Of a DNA stretch of 5,139 bases, positions 1 to 5,139 are shown one piece after another. Origin of the DNA: Chryseobacterium sp. (GTDB lineage Bacteria; Bacteroidota; Bacteroidia; Flavobacteriales; Weeksellaceae); NCBI GenBank assembly GCA_017989575.1, contig JAGNPP010000196.1, forward strand, positions 1 to 5,139, read 5' to 3'. Every line of letters begins with the position of its first letter. The stretch's first letter is position 1. A program made the position numbers and the translations under genes. The notes under the pieces were generated by a model. It had not been told where the DNA came from. It was given only the letters and a program-made list of their open reading frames with translations, and made no database searches.

Positions 1-1118
1 GTATATCTGTAAGGATCATCGAAAAGACCAAGATCGTATTTAGCTTCAAGGATTCTTCTTGTTGCATCCGTAACGGTTTGCTCGGTCACTTTTCCTTCTG
101 AGATTGATTGTTTTAAAGTTTTCAAAAATCCTTCTCCAACCATATCCATATCGATTCCGGCGTTCATTGCCAAAGCGGAAACTTGTTTCAAATCTCCCAT
201 TCCGTGGTCAATCATTTCATTGATTCCGGTATAATCTGTCACCACAAAGCCTTTGAAATCCCATTCTTTTCTAAGAACGTCTGTCATCAGCCATTTGTTT
301 CCAGTTGCAGGAATCCCGTCCACTTCATTAAACGAAGCCATCACAGAAGCTGCACCAGCATCTACAGCCGCTTTGTAAGGTGGGAAATACATATTGTACA
401 TTTGAACGTGGCTCATATCAACAGTATTGTAATCTCTACCTGCTTCTCCAGCACCGTAAAGTGCGAAATGTTTCACACAAGCCAACATTGTATTTTTCTT
501 GGACAAGTCATTTCCTTGATAACCATAAACCATTGCTTTTGCAATCTGGCTTCCCAAATACGGATCTTCACCAGAACCTTCGGAAACCCTTCCCCATCGT
601 GGATCTCTGGAAACATCTACCATTGGTGAGAATGTCCAATTGATTCCGTCAGCGGTGGATTCTTGAGCCGCAATCTGAGCCGATCTTTGAATCAAATCCA
701 TATCCCAAGATGATGCAATCCCCAATGGAATTGGGAATGTTGTTTCGTAACCGTGGATTACATCCATCCCGAAGATCATTGGAATCTTCAGACGGCTTTT
801 TTCAACAGCTACTTTCTGAACTGCACGGATTTTATCAACACCTTTGATATTGAAAAGTCCACCTACTAAGCCTTGTTCTATTTTTTTTCCAATATCGGAA
901 TTCTGAGTTTGTCCGGTTGTAAAATCTCCTGAAGAAGGCAAATTGAGCTGACCAATTTTCTCGTCCAAAGTCATTTTGGAAATCAAATTGTCAACAAAAA
1001 CTTTTTTCTTGGATTGGTATTGAGCAGATTGGAAAGACTGAACAGGTTTGGATACAATATCCTGCGCCATAAAGTACGGCGACAATGCCAGTGCAGCTAA
1101 GATTACAAACTTTTTCAT
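1..1118 (-). CDS. bglX: BglX-type GH3 beta-glucosidase, N-terminal half (gene runs off the left edge)
   Basis: This is an exported glycoside hydrolase family 3 enzyme that should release glucose from the non-reducing end of beta-gluco-oligosaccharides in the periplasm. The start at 1118 is followed by a Sec signal peptide (MKKFVILAALALSPYFMAQD, cut near Ala18/Gln19) with no lipobox cysteine, so the mature protein is soluble. 372 complete codons are visible, covering the GH3 N-terminal barrel. They include MTLDEKIGQL, the substrate-binding Asp119 in FGMDVIHG, DPRWGR with Arg177, SEGSGEDPY with Glu184, the Lys216-His217 pair in CVKHFALYGAGEAGRDYNTV, and the expected catalytic nucleophile Asp295 in FVVTDYTGINEM. 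The visible part ends at the usual barrel-end motif LGLFDDPYRY. The C-terminal GH3 domain carrying the acid/base lies outside; full BglX proteins have about 740-780 residues. It follows the esterase gene by 97 bp. Family and fold are certain. Preference for beta-1,2 linkages is inferred from context; beta-1,3 or broad specificity is possible. Confidence 0.95.
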   Translation of the reverse strand, partial: MKKFVILAALALSPYFMAQDIVSKPVQSFQSAQYQSKKKVFVDNLISKMTLDEKIGQLNLPSSGDFTTGQTQNSDIGKKIEQGLVGGLFNIKGVDKIRAVQKVAVEKSRLKIPMIFGMDVIHGYETTFPIPLGIASSWDMDLIQRSAQIAAQESTADGINWTFSPMVDVSRDPRWGRVSEGSGEDPYLGSQIAKAMVYGYQGNDLSKKNTMLACVKHFALYGAGEAGRDYNTVDMSHVQMYNMYFPPYKAAVDAGAASVMASFNEVDGIPATGNKWLMTDVLRKEWDFKGFVVTDYTGINEMIDHGMGDLKQVSALAMNAGIDMDMVGEGFLKTLKQSISEGKVTEQTVTDATRRILEAKYDLGLFDDPYRY

Positions 1119-1215
1119 ATTTTAAATTTATTTTTATGTCTTATGCAATCGCCTGATTTGTTATATTTTAAGTATAATATTTCAAAAGCGATTTCATTTA
1201 TATATTTTTAATTTT

Positions 1216-1926
1216 CTAATTTTTACTTTTCTTCAGAGATAACATCCATTCGTATAACTTTGGATCCGAATAGGTAGAATCCCAAGAATTGTGATTGTCA
1301 TTTGGGAAAATCGTGAGTTCTGCTTTTGGATTTACAGGATGTAATTTTTGGTAAAAGTTAAAAGCATTTTCCGGAAGCACAATATCGTCCATTCCACCGT
1401 GGAATAATTTGATATTAAGGTCTTTGTAATTGTGGATATTTGCCCACATCGTACGATCTGTAGGTGCACAAACAGCTGAAACTGCCGCAAACATTTCTGG
1501 ATGCTCGCCCGCTAATTTCAAAGTTCCCCAACCGCCCATCGATAATCCGGTGAGGTAAATTCTGTCCTTATCAATCTTATATTTTTCGGAGATTTCTTTG
1601 ATGAGGAAATAAACTGCTTCTGTGTCCCACCAAGTATTTGCTGGACATTGTGGTGCTAAAATAGCAACGGGTTCTTTGATTAAATTCTTATATGTAAATG
1701 GACTGTGATTTTTCACAATCTCCAAATCGTTGCCTCTCTCGCCAGAACCGTGGAGGAAAACAATCAAAGGGATTTTGGATTTTGTGTTTTGAGGCATATC
1801 CAAAATGTAGGACATTTTTTTCTGGACTTTGACTTCTTTGTTAAACTCAGATTTGATTTCCTGAGCGGTTGCCAAAGATGTGATTCCTAAAAATAAAAAC
1901 GGAAGAAATTTTTGTTTTAAATTCAT
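1216..1926 (-). CDS. Secreted alpha/beta-hydrolase esterase (prolyl oligopeptidase/CE1-like)
   Basis: This is a 236-residue exported serine hydrolase of the alpha/beta fold, of the kind often labelled prolyl oligopeptidase-family or phospholipase/carboxylesterase. The chosen start at 1926 gives a Sec signal peptide (MNLKQKFLPFLFLGITSLATA, cut after Ala21). The in-frame ATG at 2079 would add 51 residues, most of them read from a non-coding repeat, and would bury the signal peptide. Visible motifs are the oxyanion loop HGSGERG (59-65), the nucleophile elbow GLSMGG with Ser129, the acid loop HGGMDDIVLP with Asp180 most likely, and His212 in DNHNSW, so the triad is complete. The length suits a single-domain esterase without a beta-propeller, so true peptidase activity is unlikely. 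It lies between the endo-glucanase-like and GH3 genes, which suggests removal of acyl groups from the imported glucan. That role is inferred, and the substrate is unknown. Confidence 0.9.
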   Translation of the reverse strand: MNLKQKFLPFLFLGITSLATAQEIKSEFNKEVKVQKKMSYILDMPQNTKSKIPLIVFLHGSGERGNDLEIVKNHSPFTYKNLIKEPVAILAPQCPANTWWDTEAVYFLIKEISEKYKIDKDRIYLTGLSMGGWGTLKLAGEHPEMFAAVSAVCAPTDRTMWANIHNYKDLNIKLFHGGMDDIVLPENAFNFYQKLHPVNPKAELTIFPNDNHNSWDSTYSDPKLYEWMLSLKKSKN

Positions 1927-1996
1927 TTTGTTTCGTTTTTCGAATTTTGTTGATCGTCGAGCGTTGACAAATGTTTGATTTAAATTACAAATCCCA

Positions 1997-2106
1997 TAGC
2001 CCCGATTGCAGTGGAAATCCTTTTTTGCATAGGCTTCAAGTTCTACTTTATGCAAATCGTGATGCAAAAAAGATTGCAACGGAAAGCGGGATAAAGCTCC
2101 TAAAAC
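1997..2106. repeat. Composite intergenic repeat with direct and inverted arms, flavobacterial type
   Basis: The element has three layers. A 14-nt unit occurs twice in direct orientation, at 2004-2017 (GATTGCAGTGGAAA) and 2072-2085 (GATTGCAACGGAAA), differing at two positions. Next to these, CTTTTTTGCAT at 2020-2030 is the perfect reverse complement of 2062-2072, enclosing a 31-nt loop. The outer edges read AGCCCCG (1998-2004) and GCGGGATAAAGCTCC (2086-2100), which are loosely complementary. I remember elements of this build in intergenic DNA of Flavobacterium and Chryseobacterium genomes; that recollection needs a search to confirm. Its function is unknown. The T runs are not preceded by a GC-rich stem, so it is not a canonical terminator. 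It lies in the 238-bp gap between the GH144-like and esterase genes. Confidence 0.7.
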
Positions 2107-2137
2107 TATTTAATGTCCCAAAAAGATACATTAAATA
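2107..2137. repeat. Perfect 10-bp inverted repeat downstream of the GH144-like gene
   Basis: TATTTAATGT at 2107-2116 is the exact reverse complement of ACATTAAATA at 2128-2137, with an 11-nt loop. It begins 27 bp downstream of the GH144-like stop codon in the direction of transcription and directly abuts the composite repeat. The stem is AT-rich and no U tract follows it on the minus-strand transcript, so termination is unlikely. It could stabilise the 3' end of the upstream mRNA, bind a regulator, or belong to the neighbouring repeat. The sequence does not decide between these. Confidence 0.6.
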
Positions 2138-2164
2138 TTCGTGTTTAAAGATAGTACTTTTTGG

Positions 2165-3553
2165 TTAGTCAATCTTATGTTCTGCGGACTTAAAACCGAT
2201 TTTTTTGAGTCCGTTTCGGATTTCTGGTGCATTCATAAAGAGATTCCAGAGTAATCCTGTGCGGTGATTCTCGATCATTGGCGCGATAGTTCCTTGATCT
2301 ATAGCGAGATAACGTGGCGTTGTCCAATCATCAAAATGGATGGAAGTTGCATCGTAAGGTCCAGCTTTTCCGATAAATTTTGGTTTTTCTTCGTACAAAA
2401 ATCTCAGCATTTCCATAGATTCTTTTGGCGTATAAGGCATTGAACTGAGCGCAGCGGTCGGCGTAATGACACCTAAATCTTCTTTCATAGGCTGATGAGC
2501 GGCGTAACCTACAGAACCATCTTTGTTTCTGGTGTAACCTGCCGTCAATCCCCAATATTTCTCGGAATAACCTTTGTAATTGAGTGGATTTTCCACGCAA
2601 TATTTGTAGTCTATCAAGACGTGATTTCTGTTCAAATTCCAATAGCTTTTTACATATTGATCTGACAATCCTCTTGGATCCAAACCTAAATACGAGTATT
2701 GTGACCAGAATAATGGGCCACCGAATTCTTCTGCGTAATTGTGCTTGACGTAAAGTGGTAAACCGTATTTTGTTCCGTCTGTTGTGTAAGTTCCGTTGCG
2801 TGACCAACCTTTGTTGTAAGTCTCGGAATCGATGGAATGATCGGGTGATGACGCGGCCAAAACGTAAGTAATCAGACACTCGTTGTAGCCTTGAAGTGGG
2901 AAGTTCATTTCCCAGCCGTAACTTGGTGACCAATGCCAGTAGAGGACTTTTTCGCCACCTTTTGTGTACCAGTTCCACTCCACGCCTTTCCAGAGTTTGT
3001 CCATTTTTGCAGCGAGTGCTTTTTCTTCTTCGTTTCCGTCTTTGAAATATTCACGAACGCAAATAATCCCTTGAACCAGAAATGCGGTTTCCACCAAATC
3101 TCCGCCATTGTCTTTCTTCCCAAACGGCGTCACTTTTCCTGTTTCACCATTGATCCAATGTGGCCAAGCGCCGTGGAAACGTTCTGCTTTATCGAGAAAA
3201 TCTGCGATGTGGGTCAATCTTTTTACGGCTTCTTTTCGTGGAATGAATTTTCTATCGACTCCAACTAAAAGTGTCATCAATCCGAAACCTGATCCTCCGG
3301 TTGTCACCACGTGTTTGTCATTGTCTGGATAGATATTGTCCTCGTGGTAGCGTTCTCTGCCCAAGAGAGAATTTGGTTCTGCGAAATCCCAAAAATACTT
3401 GAGAGCATCGCTTTGAACTTTGTCCATCAATTGATTGTCTGAGAGGTTTTTGGAAATTGTTTTGTTATCAGTACTTGAATTTGAAACTTGAGAATTTTTG
3501 CAAGATAACAATACTGATAATGAAATGATTGATAATGATAATATACTTTTCAT
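2165..3553 (-). CDS. Glucoamylase-like lipoprotein, GH144 family (probable endo-beta-1,2-glucanase)
   Basis: This 462-residue lipoprotein belongs to the glucoamylase-like (alpha/alpha)6-barrel family that includes GH144, whose founding member is the Chitinophaga pinensis endo-beta-1,2-glucanase. The name glucoamylase is historical and does not imply starch hydrolysis. Residues 1-18 form a type II signal peptide with lipobox LLSC (Cys18), then a Ser/Asn-rich linker to about residue 40. Catalytic-domain landmarks are YFWDFAEP, TTGGSGFGLM, HGAWPHWING, DNGGDLVETAFLVQG (148-162), GYNECLITYVLAASSP (222-237), GPLFWSQYSYLGLDPRGL and a closing IAPMIENHRTGLLWNLFM. Asp148, Glu155 and Glu225 sit with nearly the spacing I recall for the candidate catalytic residues D135, E142 and E211 of the C. 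pinensis enzyme. The protein looks full length. It follows susD by 77 bp, with a terminator between them. Family membership is strong; the beta-1,2 linkage is inferred. Confidence 0.88.
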   Translation of the reverse strand: MKSILSLSIISLSVLLSCKNSQVSNSSTDNKTISKNLSDNQLMDKVQSDALKYFWDFAEPNSLLGRERYHEDNIYPDNDKHVVTTGGSGFGLMTLLVGVDRKFIPRKEAVKRLTHIADFLDKAERFHGAWPHWINGETGKVTPFGKKDNGGDLVETAFLVQGIICVREYFKDGNEEEKALAAKMDKLWKGVEWNWYTKGGEKVLYWHWSPSYGWEMNFPLQGYNECLITYVLAASSPDHSIDSETYNKGWSRNGTYTTDGTKYGLPLYVKHNYAEEFGGPLFWSQYSYLGLDPRGLSDQYVKSYWNLNRNHVLIDYKYCVENPLNYKGYSEKYWGLTAGYTRNKDGSVGYAAHQPMKEDLGVITPTAALSSMPYTPKESMEMLRFLYEEKPKFIGKAGPYDATSIHFDDWTTPRYLAIDQGTIAPMIENHRTGLLWNLFMNAPEIRNGLKKIGFKSAEHKID

Positions 3554-3577
3554 GATTTTATATTATGATTAATTTAT

Positions 3578-3608
3578 AAAAAAAGAGGAGAATAAAAACT
3601 CTCCTCTT
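3578..3608 (-). terminator. Intrinsic terminator after susD
   Basis: On the minus strand a 9-bp perfect stem, AAGAGGAGA (3608-3600) with TCTCCTCTT (3591-3583), encloses an 8-nt loop. A run of seven T follows (3584-3578), whose first two bases close the stem. It starts 22 bp after the susD stop and ends 24 bp before the start of the GH144-like gene. That is the form of a Rho-independent terminator reading in the direction of the operon. In SusC/SusD operons such a site typically lets the binding and transport pair be made in excess over the enzymes downstream. Read-through here is inferred. Confidence 0.85.
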
Positions 3609-3630
3609 AGTATTCTGAGTTATAAAACTT

Positions 3631-5052
3631 TTAGTTATAACCAGGGTTTTGTGTAAGAATGTTATTACTTGAAATAATAGCATTCAACGGAATCGGGAAT
3701 AGCTCATTTTTCCCTTTCTGGAATCCTAATGGCCCTAAGAAAGTTTCAGCCTGACCAGTTCTTACAAGATCCGGGAATCTGTCCATTTCCATTGCCAATT
3801 CTACTCTTCTCTCTTGCCAGATTGCTAATCTTAAAGCTGATTGAGAAGTAGCAGGAGTTTCTCCAAGATTTGCTCTCAGTCTTACTTTATTAATGTTTGT
3901 AGTTGCAACACCAGTGTTTCCTAACTCATTCGCAGCTTCTGCATTAATCAAAAGAATATCTGCAAATCTTAGAATTCTTAAGTTCTGTATTGATCCATAT
4001 CCACAAGCATTATTATTTAATGAAGTTGGAACATAAACTTTTTGACTCCAAGTATTCCCTGCTTGTGGATCTCCTTTTTTAATCAAATCACCTTCAAGAG
4101 TAGTTTCACCTTCTCTCAAAATCGTAAATTCTTTTCTGATATCGCCAGGTTCAAAAGCATCTTCCAAAGCTTGAGTTGGTGTAAAGAAGCCCCAACCAAA
4201 TTGATTTCTAACACCCTGAACTTCTGCATATTGACCACCTCCAAATTCCGCTGAACATCCGCAATTAACTTCGAATACAGATTCTGTCCCAAATTCTCCC
4301 GCTGGTCTGAACAAATGATTGAAATCAGAATCCAAACTGTAACCCATTCCAATTACTAAGTTGGACGTATCATAAGCTTTTTGGTAATCTTTCATATAGA
4401 GATATACTTTTGAAAGCAGGCCTAAAGCACCGCCTTTTGTAACTCTTCCCAAATCTGCCGCTCCATATGAAGCTGGTAAAACCTCAGAAGCTTCAGTTAA
4501 ATCTTTTACGATAAAAGCATAAACTTCTGCCGCTGAATTTCTCGGAATATTATAGTTTCTCTGCAATCCGTCGAAAATTGGAACACCGCCATAAATTCTC
4601 ACTAAATTAAAATAGAAATAAGCCCTTAGCATTTTAGCTTCTGCAATGAGTCTATTTTTAAGTGTAGCATTCATCTCAATGTTTGGTACATTGGTAATAA
4701 CTTGATTGGCTCTACCAACTGCTTGCCATTGACCAATCCAATAGCCGTTCACTCCATCATCACTAATTGTAAATGAGAAGTTGTCATAGGCATTAATGAA
4801 TGATGCATCACCAGGATTTGATCCTTTCTCCACATCATCGCCAGTCACACCAAAAACATACTGAGCAGGGAAACCTGTATTTTCCCAACTTCTTAGGAAA
4901 CTGTAAATTGCATTAGTCGCTTTCATAGCATCTTCTTCTGTTTTGAAGAAATCTGTAGCCTCTATAGCGCCTTCTGGTTTTATATCTACAAAATCATCAT
5001 TACAGCTAACTATGAGTGAAAATAAGGATAATGTTAAAAATATTTTTTTCAT
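3631..5052 (-). CDS. susD: SusD/RagB-family surface glycan-binding lipoprotein
   Basis: This 473-residue outer-membrane lipoprotein forms the lid on its SusC partner and captures glycan at the cell surface. The signal peptide ends in lipobox LIVSC (Cys17). The following residues NDDF resemble the acidic lipoprotein export signal described in Flavobacterium, which fits surface exposure. The N-terminal SusD-like domain carries the family signature AEAKMLRAYFYFNLVRIYGG (137-156), and a TPR-like helical part follows (GALGLLSKVYLYMKDYQKAY, 208-227). The C-terminal SusD domain holds ILRFADILLINAEAANELG and WQERRVELAMEMDRFPDLVR (412-431), and ends in the usual FPIP...LTQNPGY. Length and motifs are typical of a complete protein. 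Cysteines 264, 266 and 350 are uncommon for the family. The gene starts 10 bp after the susC stop, so the two are certainly cotranscribed. Ligand specificity cannot be read from SusD sequences. Confidence 0.96.
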   Translation of the reverse strand: MKKIFLTLSLFSLIVSCNDDFVDIKPEGAIEATDFFKTEEDAMKATNAIYSFLRSWENTGFPAQYVFGVTGDDVEKGSNPGDASFINAYDNFSFTISDDGVNGYWIGQWQAVGRANQVITNVPNIEMNATLKNRLIAEAKMLRAYFYFNLVRIYGGVPIFDGLQRNYNIPRNSAAEVYAFIVKDLTEASEVLPASYGAADLGRVTKGGALGLLSKVYLYMKDYQKAYDTSNLVIGMGYSLDSDFNHLFRPAGEFGTESVFEVNCGCSAEFGGGQYAEVQGVRNQFGWGFFTPTQALEDAFEPGDIRKEFTILREGETTLEGDLIKKGDPQAGNTWSQKVYVPTSLNNNACGYGSIQNLRILRFADILLINAEAANELGNTGVATTNINKVRLRANLGETPATSQSALRLAIWQERRVELAMEMDRFPDLVRTGQAETFLGPLGFQKGKNELFPIPLNAIISSNNILTQNPGYN

Positions 5053-5062
5053 GATTTTCTAA

Positions 5063-5139
5063 TTAAAATGTTAAGTTCATACCCATTGTGTAAATGGCAG
5101 AGATTGGATAAATATTTTGATCAATACCCATTTGTACTC
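5063..5139 (-). CDS. susC: SusC/RagA TonB-dependent transporter, C-terminal end only
   Basis: Only the last 24 codons are in the window. They read ...GIDQNIYPISAIYTMGMNLTF and then a TAA stop at 5065-5063. This is the characteristic last beta-strand of a SusC-type outer-membrane barrel, in which a Y-P x S/A-R/I-x-Y-T-x-G motif leads into a strand ending in Phe. The alternating hydrophobic pattern and terminal Phe are the usual outer-membrane insertion signal. The position directly ahead of susD, 10 bp away, supports the call. SusC imports the glycan across the outer membrane with energy from TonB. The remaining gene, probably about 1,000 residues, and the operon promoter lie beyond the right edge. 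Confidence 0.93.
   Translation of the reverse strand, partial: VQMGIDQNIYPISAIYTMGMNLTF

Noticed and set aside
183..643. Open frames of 148 and 87 codons on the plus strand within the GH3 gene
   Set aside because: They are antisense to conserved GH3 coding sequence with catalytic motifs, and their translations look random.
1119..1215. Possible promoter or hairpin ahead of bglX (AATCGC at 1147-1152 pairing with GCGATT at 1188-1193)
   Set aside because: The 6-bp arms are 35 nt apart with no T tract, and no TAnnTTTG box lies at proper spacing from a TTG. Nothing beyond ordinary AT-rich spacer can be supported.
1927..1996. Possible promoter ahead of the esterase (ATTTG on the minus strand near 1970)
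   Set aside because: The box reads AACATTTG rather than TAnnTTTG, and the nearest upstream TTG is about 12 nt away, too close for the flavobacterial -33/-7 pattern.
1927..2079. 51-residue N-terminal extension of the esterase from an upstream in-frame ATG
   Set aside because: Most of the extension is read from the composite intergenic repeat, and it would place the clear signal peptide internally. The start at 1926 is preferred.
1971..2168. 65-codon open frame on the plus strand across the GH144-esterase gap
   Set aside because: It is a read of the non-coding repeat and palindrome, with no family motif, and it runs opposite to the operon.
2331..2978. 215-codon minus-strand frame overlapping the GH144-like gene
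   Set aside because: It is an out-of-frame shadow rich in Arg and Gln; the overlapping frame carries all the family motifs.
2165..3553. Starch-degrading glucoamylase (GH15-like) function
   Set aside because: The family name invites this reading, but the motifs are those of the GH144-type glucoamylase-like family, and no GH13 or other starch enzyme is nearby.

Overview
The window is a piece of a polysaccharide utilization locus (PUL) from a member of the Bacteroidota, most likely a flavobacterium of the Chryseobacterium/Flavobacterium type. Four things support this: an AT-rich sequence, a SusC/SusD pair, translation starts without Shine-Dalgarno sequences, and an intergenic repeat built like elements I remember from flavobacterial genomes. 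No RNA gene, CRISPR array, insertion sequence or integrase is visible.

All five genes lie on the minus strand, so transcription runs from right to left. In that order they are: the last 24 codons of a SusC-type TonB-dependent transporter (5063-5139); a complete SusD-type surface lipoprotein (3631-5052); a complete lipoprotein of the glucoamylase-like/GH144 family (2165-3553); a secreted alpha/beta-hydrolase esterase (1216-1926); and the N-terminal half of a BglX-type GH3 beta-glucosidase that runs off the left edge (1-1118).

The likely pathway is as follows. SusD binds a glucan at the surface and SusC imports it. The GH144-like enzyme cleaves it internally. The esterase may remove acyl decorations. 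The GH3 enzyme releases glucose from the short oligosaccharides. GH144 was founded on endo-beta-1,2-glucanase, and GH3 enzymes acting on sophoro-oligosaccharides are known in Bacteroides, so a beta-1,2-glucan is the best guess for the substrate. That guess rests on family membership, not on any direct sign in this sequence.

The non-coding DNA is informative. A textbook intrinsic terminator sits between susD and the GH144 gene and leaves only 24 bp before the next start codon, which suggests attenuation with read-through. The 238-bp gap before the esterase holds a perfect 10-bp inverted repeat and a roughly 110-bp composite repeat with direct and inverted arms. The 97-bp gap before bglX shows no clear signal. 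No gene-free stretch exceeds 300 bp.
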